In this document: positions 48,751-60,500 of the stretch, piece by piece
Layout: each line of letters opens with the position of its first letter
How positions within the stretch are numbered: the first letter of the stretch is position 1
Translations under genes and position numbers: made by a program
DNA from: Apiosordaria backusii
Taxonomy: Eukaryota; Ascomycota; Sordariomycetes; Sordariales; Lasiosphaeriaceae
DNA: 64,000 nucleotides
Direction of reading: 5' to 3'
Assembly (NCBI GenBank): GCA_030549205.1
Contig: JAUKTV010000011.1
Coordinates: forward strand, 310,001 to 374,000
The notes under the pieces: model-generated
Database searches by the model: none
Seen by the model: only the letters and a program-made list of their open reading frames with translations
Told to the model about the DNA's origin: nothing

Positions 48751-48945
48751 ATGCCAAAAACCAAGAAAGATAGTCTCGATCCCAGCGACCGGGTAGAGAA
48801 GACCCAACTCCCCAGCACAAAGTTGACGCCAGAGCTTCCCGTCCCCATCACACTGCAAGTCAAGACGCACCTCGAGATTGATCGAGAATTGCGTGATGCG
48901 GAAGAGAACATGCCTGGTCTCAGCACTCTTGACGCACGGCTGTAG
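48751..48945 (+). CDS. Possible small protein, 64 residues
   Basis: A 64-codon frame with ATG at 48751. Its codon choice is rich in C/G-ending codons like the real genes here, unlike nearby random frames. The product is charged and hydrophilic (MPKTKKDSLDPSDRVEKTQL, later VKTHLEIDRELRDAEENMPG) with no known domain. An acceptor-like TGCCAG lies just upstream at 48736-48741, so it could be the last exon of a longer gene whose earlier exons I could not place. It is convergent with nvj2. Confidence 0.35.
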   Translation: MPKTKKDSLDPSDRVEKTQLPSTKLTPELPVPITLQVKTHLEIDRELRDAEENMPGLSTLDARL

Positions 48946-49181
48946 AGGGGTATATGATTCTTTCCCATTGTGAATTTATATGATCGACCAAAGAAAAAGC
49001 AAAGACGCCATACACCAATCCCAATGTGATAGCGAGTCACCCAGTGTCTACCGGCATGATGGTATATCCGCATGTATCCAGCCAATTCCGTAGCGCATGC
49101 AGCCGTTTCCTCGTACGCCTCCCAAGAAAGGCAAAAGAAAAATGAAACCTAAACCTCTTGTTCAATACCAATATTCTTCAC

Positions 49182-52100
49182 TCAGGTTGTTGTTGATTTG
49201 GCAGCGGAGTCCAGATCATCATCAGGTAATGGATCTTCCACCCATGCCGAGTAATCGTCGTCCTCATCCACCGCCATCTTCTTGCTTTCGCCGTTAGGTT
49301 GGCCCACGTGTAGAGGCTCAGCTTCAGGAGACGGCTCGGGGCTTTCGGTGTCGAGTTTGATTACTGGCACATCTCCGGATGACTTGGCCGAGTGATCACC
49401 ATGAGCCTTGGCATCTTCGATCCACGAAGGACTATGTGATCCACTAAGCGGCGTAGTTGGTTCGGAATCGGCAGGTGCGGCAACAACCAGCATGTTCTGC
49501 CCGTCATCTACCGGGTCGCTCTGATACTGTCGGCGCTTGGGAAGGGGTGGCGGTGGGACCGGCCGGCGCTCTACCTTCTGGCTCGATGAATCTTCGGAGT
49601 GTGATGAGATCGAGGGCGGAGGAATCGGCTTCCTTTTTGGTACCGGGATGGGCGAGACTGGAATCTTCTTATCGGGCATTGGAAGCGGCGTACCCGGTGG
49701 AGGCAAGGGTTGTCCGCGACCCATCGGTTGATTGAGGTCTAGAGGCGGCGGTAACCCATCGTTGGCAGAGCCAGCATCGGTGAGACGTCGTTGGAAGGCA
49801 TTTAATCCCCACCGTTTGGCAGATGCAGCTGCATTTGTAACCGCAGCCAACGCAGCCCCTTTCTTTGTTTCGGCGAGGCTGGCCGTGTCGGAAGCTGAAG
49901 ATCCGGTATCACGACGGTTGAAAAAGCCCCGGGTGAGGGATCCTGTGTGACTCCGGGCCGAACCTTTAACAGAAGCGGAAGGAGAGCGTGATCTGGTTCT
50001 AGACTCCCCATGACTTCCAGACGAGGACGCTGTATTTCGACGAGGTTGAGGTGTTTTATCAGTGTCCTTCTCGGTGTCTGTAGCATCTCTCGACGAGCTT
50101 GATGAATGGCTACTTGAGCTTGATGTAATATGACCATTGATGACTGGTGTCAGGGCTGGCGACGGTGGTTGCGCTTTGGCAGAGAGGTTCGCTATGGCCG
50201 ATATGGCTGGGCTTCCATTCGGTGGAGATGATGAGGGCTTGAAGAGATCAGCATTAATAGGATCAGTTCCGACAGTAGGCGTCGCTGGTTGGGCGAAGGG
50301 TACTGAGAGCACGGGAGGTGGCGAGGAGGACAGATCACTCTTGACCTCCCGTCGAGAATCTAGGCTCAGTGAAGATGACTTCGCATCTGACTTGTTCGAC
50401 TCTAGGCTAGCCAACGAAGTTCTGGGATCGGCCTTTAACTCCAAGCTCAACGTAGAGCCCCCAGGTGACCCTCTCAGATCAGTCTTGCTCTTCATTTTCC
50501 GTCCAAAAAGGCCAATCGATGCCTTCTTTTCGAGTACTGGTGCACTATGGCTCTTCTCCATGTGTGGCAATTCAGTTTCCGGGACCCCTTGAGTCTCCTC
50601 TAACCGGTCAACTTCGTCCAGTTCCCCATCCTGGGCTGCAGCGGTTTCGAGATCCATTGTCGACTTGATTCTGTCGTCGTGGAAGATACCACCCCTCCAC
50701 TTCTTGTGCTCAGTGTTGAAGAACGGAGTGTCGTCCCAGAACGGCAAGACCAACGTCTCCGCAATGACCTCCTTGATACGGCTCTCAATTTGACGAAGGA
50801 TAACGTTGTATGTGATTTGACGGGAGCTGACGATGGGCTCAATCGTCATCTCCATCTTCGGTGCTTGTTGAAACGAAAACCACAACCGATTGCTTGGTGG
50901 GGGCTTGATTTTCAGATGAATATGTCCCTCTAGCTTTCGGACAACAACCGCAAGAACCATATTAACCTCTCGTGCCTTGAAACGGGCGCCCAAATCAATG
51001 CGGGCAGTTGCAGCAACTTCGAGCCGGAAATTGCCCGTGTAGCGCATATCTGCCTCAATGCCACACTCTCCATCGACTGTGAGGTCCTTGAGGCGAGGGT
51101 TAGTAATGTATGGTGCTGCGTCGCCTGTATCGATTGCCTTGATTGCAATATTGGATAAGAAAGCTGGTCGTTTGACCCGGGATATCTTCTTCGTGAGCTT
51201 TTCCCTTATCAGATTCTCAATATCCTTGGTTTTGTAGATACCGAGGAATATCCTCCCGATCATTGCATTGAGCCATCTCGTTTGCATATGTTCTTCGGAT
51301 GAATGCAACTTCTGGACCAACGATATCATATTCTTTACCTCGAACTGAATCGGAGTCGGCGCTCTATGCTCGGTGGGGAATGACAGCTCCTGATTCCGGA
51401 GGAGAGCAAAGTAGAAGTCTTCCTTGGCGGAGCAGTTCTCCGAAAACAAGTAGAAGGGCTTCGAGACTTGGCTGTCCGGACCCAACTCTGGTCCATCTGC
51501 ACGGCGCGAGAGACAGATGGCATTGCGCTTGATCCAGAGCTCGCCTTCCGGTGTTACCTCCTCGCCAGAGTATATGCTGATGTCATGGTGAGCCAAAGAT
51601 ACTACATGGCGTACTTCGAGTTGTTCATCGTCGTCAAAAAGCATCAAGTGGCCGTGTCTGGAGTATGTGTTAGACAAGGTCTTCTTGGACGCATGCTGGC
51701 AGGCGGGGTATACAGCGAACGGACCTTAGTACCACATAGAAAACATTTCCAGCTTTTTTTGGTCGCTGACTGGCGCCGTTCTTGTTGTCGATTGGGTTCG
51801 ATGCGCCTTTCCGATCAAATATGCTGCGATACATGGTTTGGTAGACGCTTGGACTTGGGGCAGCCACGGTGGCAGATCCCACGGGGGTTGACCTCTCTAT
51901 CGGTTTGGCATTAATGCCCATCGGCGTGTACTCACGGCAGACAGCGAAGTAACCGGCAGCCACGTCGGTGTCATGGTGAACTGTCCGTGTTTTGACCTCG
52001 ACCTTGTCCTTCTGTGCCGCTTTGAGTGCGTCTACATCATCCCCACGTTGAACCAGGTCGTCCGTATCTGGAGCGTTGTCGGCATCTTTGCGGTAAGGTA

Positions 52101-52197
52101 GAATAAAGTAGGCATGGGCGAAGACGATGGCCGCGACCAGAGGAAGAAAGGTAATGCCTCCAAGGAGGTAGGTCAGCAAGAAGGCCGTCCAGCCCAT
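49182..52197 (-). CDS. nvj2: Nvj2-like SMP-domain lipid-transfer protein with PH domain
   Basis: Exon 1 (52197-51725) and exon 2 (51657-49182), separated by a 67-nt intron, encode 982 residues. Splicing joins VFYVVLR to HGHLMLFDDDEQLEVRHV, a continuous PH-like domain (about 80-245). Residues 5-33 are one membrane segment (FLLTYLLGGITFLPLVAAIV). The SMP lipid-binding domain spans about 259-470, from IQFEVKNMISLVQKLHSSEE through RWLNAMIGRIFLG to ETLVLPFWDDTPFF. The last 500 residues are disordered with Pro-rich stretches (PVPPPPLPKRR) and an acidic end. In yeast Nvj2 sits at ER-vacuole or ER-Golgi contacts and moves ceramide and other lipids. The start MGWTAFLL at 52197 is the first ATG; an upstream in-frame TTG is not needed. 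Confidence 0.92.
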
Positions 52198-53457
52198 AAT
52201 TACCAAGCGTTGGCAACTATCGAGGGGCTTCTGGTGAGCGGGACGTTAAGCTTGCTTTGCGGTGTTTGCGGGGGGCAGATGGCCCTGCTACCTGCTTGAC
52301 TTGAGAGCGTCTGGTGAGCGCATCGATCCTCGTAGGAACCTCGTGAATGGTTTGAAGTTTGTCTGTCCTTTCCTTTCCGAGCGCGCGGCTGTTTGAGAGC
52401 GAAAGGTTCCAGGTTTCCCGTCAATTGTTTCGAACGGACCAACCACGAGCACCCATTGATGACGGCCAGGCTGGCAAACCGACACAGTGGGAACAGTAGC
52501 TCTGGTGGGCAAGCTCAGCGATCATTGCGTCAGGTGGTCAGCCACTCCAGCCTTGTTTCTCCCCGCTAAATATCATTGGCCGGCTCAGCTGGCGCCAAGC
52601 CTACCGTCAAGCAAAGCCCTTGTCCACCAAACACGGAGTGAGCACAATGCCGATTAGATAAGGGATAGCCTCACCATATGGAAACAAGCATTTGAACCCT
52701 TGAATGCTTCGTGTGATGCAAGATGATAATTCAAACAAGTTTGTAGTGTAAGAGATACGGTGGGCAATGTTGTAGAGATATGACCGAAGACCGAGAAATT
52801 ATACAGCCATTCATTAAAGGACCACTTGAACCCGAGGAAGGTTTGCAGGAAGACAAAAACAGGCGTCTCTGACGATGTTGGTTGCGTAAAAAAGTTACAA
52901 GGGATGTCAATATACCTTCCGTGACCGAGGTATTCCTTTAGCTAGGTGAGCATTCTTCGGATCAGAATATGGGGAGAAACCTGTGCCTCACTCATCAGAC
53001 GCTCTCTTCTCGGAAGCTAAGTGTTTCATCGTTGGTAAGATAAGCCAGGAACGTAGTGAACTAGAGGGGCGATCGGAGCTTGAGAGATCTTGTCACGTTG
53101 ATGGGTGGATGTTCTTGTTGGATTTACTCTATGTTCTTGCCATATATGTGCCGTAGTCCCTTGGGCTAGAGCGAGCCTGGGGCGTCTGCATTCAAATAAC
53201 AGCGTGTGACCAGCATCGCAGAGGTTGGACTCGCCGGCCCAGATCTGGTCTTCACAAGCAAGCCACGCCGGATGAACAATGCGTTTCGAGTCGCTCTTTG
53301 TTGGTCATGCCATTGGTATTTTGTTTCCTATCAGCACTCCCGCATCCCAGACCAAATCCATGCAGGGCATCTTTCCGTGCCGAACGCAATGAACCCCATG
53401 CAGTGAGAAATAAGCAACCCATAAAGAACACCACCGCATCCGCCTTCCAGCAACACC
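52198..53457. other. Intergenic region, nvj2 promoter and rpl21 3' end
   Basis: 1.26 kb. Both flanking genes are on the minus strand, so the left part is the nvj2 promoter and the right part the rpl21 3' UTR. A small inverted repeat (AAGCATT/AATGCTT, 10-nt loop) is at about 52687-52710. No gene seen. Confidence 0.5.
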
Positions 53458-54167
53458 TTAGATCGTGGTCTCGTAGGCGGCAGGGGCGACAGTCTCGGGC
53501 TTGTTCTCCTTGATGGAGATGATCCGCGCCTCGCGGGGAAGGGCGGGTGATCGCTTGAGCTGGACGGGCTTGCCCTCAGCCTTCGCCTGCTTCTTGAGCT
53601 CGGCGTTCTCCTTCACACGGCGAAGGAAGTCATCCCGGGAGCGCGAGGGCTGGATGTGCTCGATACGGACGTTGAGGCGCTTCTCGATGTAGCGGTGCCT
53701 GACCTTCTTGTAGATAATGATGCCGACGGCGGACTTGGTGACGTTGTAAATGACGCCAGTCTTGCCGTGGTAGACCTTGTGGGCCATACTGTTTGCGACA
53801 AAGTCAGTCCCCAATTCTGCAAACAACTTGGTCTACTGTATCCATCGCGCCGCCATTCCACTTTCTTCCAAGGTTCGAAATTGGTGATAAAGTTTCGCCG
53901 CTTCGTTCCATCTCTGCGCAACCGAAATCGTGTTGAGGAAAATCGGGAGGTTCGCTTACCCCTTCTGGACGGCACCGTTGACCTTGATGTCGACGATATC
54001 GCCAACCCTGCAATCGGTTAGCCACCAAGTTCCAAAAGTCGCAGAATCGGTCCTCCAACATACTTGTACTGCTTAAGGTATGTCGACAGTCTGATCATAC
54101 CCTTCTCCCGGAAATTCCGGGCGAAGGCGTATCTCGTACCAGCACGGAGACCTGCAGGGTGACCCAT
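53458..54167 (-). CDS. rpl21: 60S ribosomal protein eL21
   Basis: Three exons (54167-54064, 54007-53960, 53788-53458) encode 160 residues, the same length as yeast L21. The introns are 56 and 171 nt. The product starts MGHPAGLRAGTRYAFARNFR, then LSTYLKQYKVGDIVDIKVNG, QKGMAHKVYHGKTGVIYNVT, and ends APAAYETTI. These match the eL21 family throughout. It is a large-subunit protein. It lies head-to-head with the uS4 gene, 309 bp apart, so the two are probably co-regulated. Confidence 0.97.
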
Positions 54168-54476
54168 TTTGATTGATTATGGGGTTGTCGTCGTGGGTCG
54201 AGATCTGTCGATATGGTGTTGTCGCTGGCTGGCGAATTTAGGAATTTTGTGTGAGTGCAAATCTTGGGTCGGGATTTGCTGGCGGGTGACTAAGCAGGCT
54301 GCGGGCTGCTCCCGACCAACCAGGCATTGTTAGGGCACGCTGGTGGACCCGTCGCACGGACCACCACAAACCCACCCTCCGCTCTGCCATTCAATTTTCT
54401 ATCAACTCCAAAGGTCTGGACGGGAGTTTGGAAATTTTACTCGACCGATCGACCTTCGACAGCCTCAACGACAAAA
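54168..54476. promoter_or_regulatory. Bidirectional promoter of rpl21 and rps9
   Basis: 309 bp between the two divergent start codons. TTAGGG at 54330-54335, near the middle, matches the core bound by Tbf1, known to serve ribosomal-protein promoters in many ascomycetes. The flank next to rps9 is pyrimidine-rich. Co-expression of a 60S and a 40S protein from one control region is expected. Confidence 0.7.
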
Positions 54477-55299
54477 ATGGCCCCTGCCCCTCGCTCGTAC
54501 TCCAAGACCGCTAAGGTCCCCCGTCGTCCTTTCGAGGCCGCTCGTTTGTATGTTTGATCGAATCGCATTTCCCTCGTCGATTGCCGCCTCTGTTCAGGAG
54601 CTCGAGATTCGCGGAACCTCGCCGTCGCCAGCTCCGATCATGCCTGCAAATCAATCACCGGCCACTGAGCTAGAGCTTGACTCAGCTTATGTCGATTGTG
54701 ATCTTGGACTAACCTTCGGACTCTCAGGGACTCCGAGTTGAAGCTCGTTGGCGAGTACGGTCTTCGCAACAAGCGTGAGGTGTGGCGCGTTCTGCTCACC
54801 CTCTCCAAGATTCGTCGTGCTGCTCGGTAAGCCCTCCTCTAGCTCTAATTGCTTCGAAATCGGAAAAAAATGCTAATAATCTGTCCACAGTGAGCTTCTC
54901 ACCCTCGACGAGAAGGACCCCAAACGTCTCTTCGAAGGCAATGCCCTCATTCGCCGCCTCGTCCGTGTCGGTGTGCTCGATGAGTCCCGCATGAAGCTCG
55001 ATTACGTCCTTGCCCTCAAGGTTGAGGATTTCTTGGAGCGCCGCCTCCAGACTCTCGTCTATAAGCTCGGCCTCGCCAAGTCCATCCACCACGCTCGTGT
55101 CCTTATCCGCCAGCGCCACATCCGTGTTGGCAAGCAGATCGTCAACGTTCCTTCGTTCGTCGTCCGTCTCGACTCCCAGAAGCACATTGACTTCGCTCTC
55201 ACCTCTCCCTTTGGTGGTGGCCGCCCTGGCCGTGTCCGGAGAAAGAAGGCCAAGGCTGCCGAGGGTGGCGAGGGCGAGGCCGAGGAGGAGGAGGAGTAA
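54477..55299 (+). CDS. rps9: 40S ribosomal protein uS4 (S9)
   Basis: Three exons (54477-54547, 54728-54826, 54891-55299) encode 192 residues. Intron 1 is 180 nt and intron 2 is 64 nt with a TGCTAAT branch site. The protein starts MAPAPRSYSKTAKVPRRPFE. Conserved blocks are ELKLVGEYGLRNKREVWRV, LDEKDPKRLFEGNALIRRLV and the S4 RNA-binding domain (LERRLQTLVYKLGLAKSIHH, then IRQRHIRVGKQIVNVPSFVV). It ends in an alternating Gly/Glu tail, as in other fungal S9 proteins. It is a small-subunit protein needed for decoding fidelity. The S4 fold is intact. Confidence 0.97.
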
Positions 55300-55664
55300 A
55301 TTTGAGGCATCTTTTTATACCAAAGGGAATTGATTGGGACTTTGCGGGACGGGCTACGAAAACTGGTCTGGGCAGGAACTTGGGGCCTCTGCATCATGCT
55401 TTACAGGCGTTAGTTGGCGTGCAATGCATCGAGATTTACCGTACCATAAACTCGGCAGCGAGTCACCAATCGAGCCTCAGCTCTTCTGAAAGACTTGTGC
55501 TTCTCCAACGTGATTTGTTCTCTGTTGTGATGTTCATGGTTATGTTGAAAATGCTTTCCCACAGGAGAGGCACGTGCAGTGAATAAAGTGTGTACCTTGA
55601 TAGACAGCCAGTTCCAATCCAAATCAGGGGTATCATTGTCATTTCTATATTACAGATATTATCT
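55300..55664. other. Convergent 3' region of rps9 and slu7
   Basis: 365 bp between the convergent stops. It should carry both 3' UTRs and terminators. GAATAAAG at about 55580 on the + strand could be a polyadenylation element for rps9. Confidence 0.55.
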
Positions 55665-56936
55665 TTATTTATCCCACTCCTCATTGGCGATCTGTCTTCC
55701 TGTTTCTCCCGTGCAATAACTGTTCTTCACAAACGAGTGACAGCAAGCATACCCCCATCGGAAGTCTGACCACCAACTGCCCCAAACAGAGGTATGGTTG
55801 TTGATGAAGACATCTTCGGGGTATTTGCTTCTGCCCACCTTTCTCGGCACATTCTTGATAAGACCAGCCTCGTCGTACTCCACAAAGGTCTCCGACTCCG
55901 TGATCGTCGCCTTGAGAGCCTCCGGCACAGCGGGCTGCTCGCCATACTGACTGGCCAGCAACTCGGCCTTTTTCCTCCTCTTGGCCTCCCTCTCCTCTGT
56001 CTCCTTCTTCCGAGCAAAGGCGCCAGCAGTAGGGTTAGCCTGCAAATGTAGGCTGGTGTCGCCCTTTTGTTCCTGAGCTTCCCAAGCATACCGCTGAGCC
56101 TTCTCGAACTCTGCCGCTTCACCAGACGCGCGCAGGAACGCCTCTTCCGCGAAGACCTGGGCGGACTGGTCTGCTATCGCACCGGCGTCGACGAGGGCGC
56201 GCTTCTTGGGGTTGTACTTGGCCGAATCAGAGTCCAAGTTAAGGAGGTACTTTGCCGTGTCCTCGCGAAGGCGCATAGACTTCTTGGTCGTACGGTCCTT
56301 ACCCAAATCAGACTCCTCGGCGTATTTGAACCCCTTCTCATATGCGTCCTCTCCCCCATTTTCCTCCCCCGAAGACTTTTCATCTTCCCGGTTAGCGGTC
56401 TCAGCAACCAGCTTCCTTCTGGCTTCTTCAATCACGTTGTACTCATCCACCACCGCTTTGTATTGCTTCGGATCATACCCAGCCCAGACATCGCGCTTCG
56501 CTTCATAACCCAACTTTACATCTCTGAGATCCCTATCATCAGCCTGGATATCCTTCCCCGTAAACTTCGCGCCTAGCTTTCTTGGCCTCTCCAAGCAGTC
56601 TTTTTTCTTGTGGCCCATGGCGCCGCAGTTTTCGCATGAACCCTTGACCCATTTTGTTCGGGCGGGGGCGGCTTTGCGACCTTTGGAGTCGAGGAGGGCG
56701 CGCTGGGCAGCTTCTTCGTCGTCTTTGGCTGTAGCGAGGCGCTGATGTTGGAGGGAGTCGTCTAGGTCTTCGAGGCCGGAGACGTAGAAGGGTTGTGTGG
56801 AGATGTAGGAGGGGATGTATATGTTGTCTTCCTTTCTGGCGACGCCGGCGGCGTGGTGCTCGGAGGAGGACCCAGTAGGCGCGGCGTTGGCACCGCTCAC
56901 TGGGGGTTGCTTTTCTGGTCTGATTGGTGGTGGCAT
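55665..56936 (-). CDS. slu7: Pre-mRNA splicing factor Slu7
   Basis: A single exon of 423 codons with ATG at 56936. Slu7 acts in the second catalytic step of splicing and helps select the 3' splice site. Visible features are YIPSYISTQPFYV near residue 40, the CCHC zinc knuckle CENCGAMGHKKKDC near 101-114, and the family blocks CLERPRKLGAKFTGKDI, RDVWAGYDPKQY, TKKSMRLREDTAKYLLNLD and NPKKRALVDAG. The C-terminus reads HTSVWGSWWSDFRWGYACCH then SYCTGE, also family-typical. Length fits fungal Slu7. It is divergent from rev3, 616 bp apart. That the gene itself is intron-free among intron-rich neighbours is noted without interpretation. Confidence 0.97.
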   Translation of the reverse strand: MPPPIRPEKQPPVSGANAAPTGSSSEHHAAGVARKEDNIYIPSYISTQPFYVSGLEDLDDSLQHQRLATAKDDEEAAQRALLDSKGRKAAPARTKWVKGSCENCGAMGHKKKDCLERPRKLGAKFTGKDIQADDRDLRDVKLGYEAKRDVWAGYDPKQYKAVVDEYNVIEEARRKLVAETANREDEKSSGEENGGEDAYEKGFKYAEESDLGKDRTTKKSMRLREDTAKYLLNLDSDSAKYNPKKRALVDAGAIADQSAQVFAEEAFLRASGEAAEFEKAQRYAWEAQEQKGDTSLHLQANPTAGAFARKKETEEREAKRRKKAELLASQYGEQPAVPEALKATITESETFVEYDEAGLIKNVPRKVGRSKYPEDVFINNHTSVWGSWWSDFRWGYACCHSFVKNSYCTGETGRQIANEEWDK

Positions 56937-57552
56937 TTTGATGTGGGTGAGTGTGATGTTGAGGTTTGGGAAAGTTGAGGACCGCGAGGACCGCGAATAT
57001 CAAATGCGACAAGGCCAAGCTTTGATGCCAAGACTAGGACTTGGGCCGAGAAGACTCGCCCCGGACATATGACTTCGCTGATTTTCGGTAGATAAGCTTC
57101 GAGTTCAGTCGATCAGTTGGTTTTTCAAACCGTCAAAGGTATTTGAATATCTTTACTGAAGTTTGTTCGCTCCATGATTTGCAAGCTTGCGTCGATGGGG
57201 GCGAGAAGTCAAAGCTCAGAACGAACCCTAACCCTGTCTATTGGCCCTTTGTGAGCATCGGAGCCCACGTGTTTTGGCGCAGCCGACGTTCGTTCCACTC
57301 AGCGGCGCGACACTTGCATTGTAGCGCGTTGTGCCTCTCAGGCGGGTAAAAGAAACATGAAAGAAATGTTGCCCTTGGCGCATTCGAGTTCTGGAATAAC
57401 CGTCATCCAAACTCTCCCTCATGGCCCCATTGGCGTGAAGCCTTGCCAAAAATGCTCCGAGATCCATCGCCTTGGTAGTATTTTGACGTTTGCGCTTTCG
57501 AGAGCATTCAACACCCGCTTCGTCAGTCTCACGAAGAAGTGACTACGAGAAG
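56937..57552. promoter_or_regulatory. Bidirectional promoter of slu7 and rev3
   Basis: 616 bp between divergent start codons. It contains AACCCTAACCCT at 57224-57235, two joined telomere-like units of the Tbf1/telobox type, roughly midway. No TATA element is evident. Shared control of a splicing factor and a DNA polymerase is inferred from geometry only. Confidence 0.55.
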
Positions 57553-60500
57553 ATGGACGCGTTTCGCGTTCGCCTCAACTGCATCGATCACTACCAGGCC
57601 ACACCCACAAGATATGATCCCCAGTTACGGAAGGATTTCCGCGCCTCTCAGGCTGCGAAGGAGCCCAAGCTTCCTGTGGTTCGCGTTTTCGGGTCGACTG
57701 AGACAGGGCAGAAGGTCTGCGCTCACATTCATGGGGCCTTTCCATATCTCTACGTCGAGTATCGAGGGCCATTAGAAAAGAGGCTGGGTAAGGTGATTGA
57801 TCTGCAACTTTTCAGGATGGCCTTTCTGACATGTTTGTAGTGTCCGAGTTCATCCTCAAACTCCATGTGTCCATCGATCAGGCTCTGGCTGTCAACTATA
57901 GAAGAGACCGAGATCGAGACCGGCCGCGTTTTGTTGCTCGGATCACATTAGTCAAGGGAGTTCCATTCTACGGCTTCCATGTCGGTTACCGGTTCTATCT
58001 CAAGATCTACATGCTCAACCCCCTGGTCATGACAAGGCTAGCCGACCTTCTACAACAGGGGCTGATCATGAACCGCAAGTTCCAACCTTATGAAGCTCAC
58101 CTACAGTTTCTCCTTCAATTCATGGCAGACTACAACCTGTACGGCTGCGACTACATCGAGGTTGACAACGTTAGGTTTCGGTCTCCTATCCCAGATCCTG
58201 CTGGTCCTGAAGATCCTCCGCGCATATGGGACAGCCACACTATTCCGCCCGAGTTCATCACAGATGAATTTGACCTGCCTCGCTCAAGCCATTGCGCCAT
58301 CGAGGTCGACATTTGTGTGCAAGATATTCTCAACCGCAAGGCAGTGAAAGAACGACCGCTGCACCATGACTTCATCGAGCGAGAGCATCCCCTGCCGGCT
58401 GACATCAAGCTTGTGCACAGCATGGCTGGGTTGTGGAAAGATGAGACCAAACGGAGGAAAAAGTTACTGGGGAATGCGAGTGCCGGCAGCAGTCCATTTC
58501 CTCCTGAGGTACTGGTTTCTATGTCGGCCAACCCACGCCATTCGTCGCCTCCTGGTTGGATCCATGAGGCAGAGTATCGGGAGCAGCTCCAGCAACTGAT
58601 ACAAGATGAGGTCAACAATGAAGACTACAGGGAATTCACCTTTTCCAACTATGTCCAGCCGCTGCCCCTGGAGGACACCGTTTCAACAACTTTGCAGTCA
58701 GTCGAAGATATGTTTCCGGAGAATCTGCTTCGTGCCTTGGGTCTTGAAGACAGGCTGATAGAGGCAAACCCTGATGTCGTGAGCAACATCGAAATTGACG
58801 AGAAGAAGATCTCGGAGCTCGAGATGGGCGAAGAGGCGCAACAGCTTTTTCCGGAGGACTCAGAAGAGGACAAGGCCAAGAAGGGCGACCAGGCGACGGA
58901 GCCAGCTGATTCCAAGGCTCGTGTGCGTTCCACCGGTCCACCTCCTCGGGATGTGAAAGAACTGGAAGCGATTGCGAACTTGCAACGGACAGTCAATGGT
59001 CTCGGGAGTGGTCTCAATGGTCTCGGGAGTGGTCTCTCCGTCAGTGGCAAGCGCATTGGCAGGCGACCTTACATCCCAGTATCGGACGGCATCATTCGCG
59101 AAGCCGAACGACTGGAACTCACATCAAGAAATGATAAATGGCAGCCTGAGCCAGCCCGTCACGATGACCGCAAACGCCCTCCGTCAACTCAGCCTGACAG
59201 CCGTCCACCGAAGAGGCCGAAACTCGGACTTTCGAAAAGCGACGCGGGCGTACTCGAAAAGACAGCCCTTAGCATGCCATCATCAACCGCAGAAGATAGC
59301 GACAAGAGCCCTCTGACAAGACCGTCTCAATCCTCACAGCCAAAGGATGCTATCAAAGGAAGTTCGCAGAAACAGACAAAGCACCCAACTCTGAGTTTTC
59401 CTGTGGTCAAGGATCCTCAGAACCCACATACCCAGTTGAGACTCAGTCAGCAAAATGGTTCACAACGAAGCGACAATGAGACCCCTAAGAAGCGTGTGTC
59501 TTTTGACTTTTCGATGTCGATCCGAGGACCTCAATCAAGCCAGGATAAAAGCCCGGGGATCACAAGCTCTCAAGATTCTCCCTATACTCCAAAGGCAATC
59601 AGGCTATCATCAACTCCAAAGTATCTTTGGGAGGGTGCAAGAACCATGTTTCTTCTTAATAGTCCACCGCCGACTGCGCAAGAGGTGTTGTCCACCATGC
59701 AGGATTACGGACTGCCGGATGTAATCTACCAAGATGCATTCTATAGCCAAGACAAAGATGTTCCGCCACGCCCACGAGAGTACGCAGGCAAGGAATACCG
59801 GTTGGAGAGCAACACACTCCCCTACCTTCCGGATTTTGACCCCAAAGGCGAATCACCAGCAACATATGGCATCAAACCTAAACAGGGTCCCGATCTAGCT
59901 GAGTTGGAGCTATCCTATGAGAGACAGCAGAGGCAATGCACATTGAGAAGCTGGGAAATTACCACACCACCTCCCAGCTTCCAAGAAGTCAGTCAGTGGT
60001 GGGACGACAAGCAAAAGAAGAGATCCGCGACTTCCGAAAAGCCGAAAGGCACCCAGTCACTTCTTGCCAGCACACAAAGTGTGAATCCCAACCTCATGTC
60101 ACAAATCATCGGCGCAACACCGAAGAATAAGCACGGCTTCAAATATTCCCAAAAGGCCAAGTCTACGAGCGTCCAGCATGAAGCGCAATACATGAGCACC
60201 ATGAGTGTTGAGATCCATGTCAACACTCGCGGGAAGCTGGTGCCCAACCCGGAAGAGGACGAGGTTCAATGTATCTTTTGGTGCATGCGATCTGACGAGC
60301 AAGTTCTTTTCGGAGGAAGTCAGGTAGAGAAGGGGACACTGAGCGGGATTATCGTGCTCTCAGAAGACGGCTTCTTAGCAGAGCAGATTCGCAAGCAAAT
60401 GCCTGGAGAGGTCGAGGTCGTTGAGGAGTCCTCCGAACTCGATCTCATGATCAAGATTGTGGAGATTGTGAGGACGCATGACCCTGATATATTGACTGGG

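Noticed and set aside
52687..52710. Inverted repeat resembling a T arm
   Set aside because: Only a 7-bp hairpin; no acceptor, D arm or anticodon arm around it.
54548..54727. Possible intronic snoRNA in rps9 intron 1
   Set aside because: No convincing pair of C (RTGATGA) and D (CTGA) boxes with a terminal stem was found.
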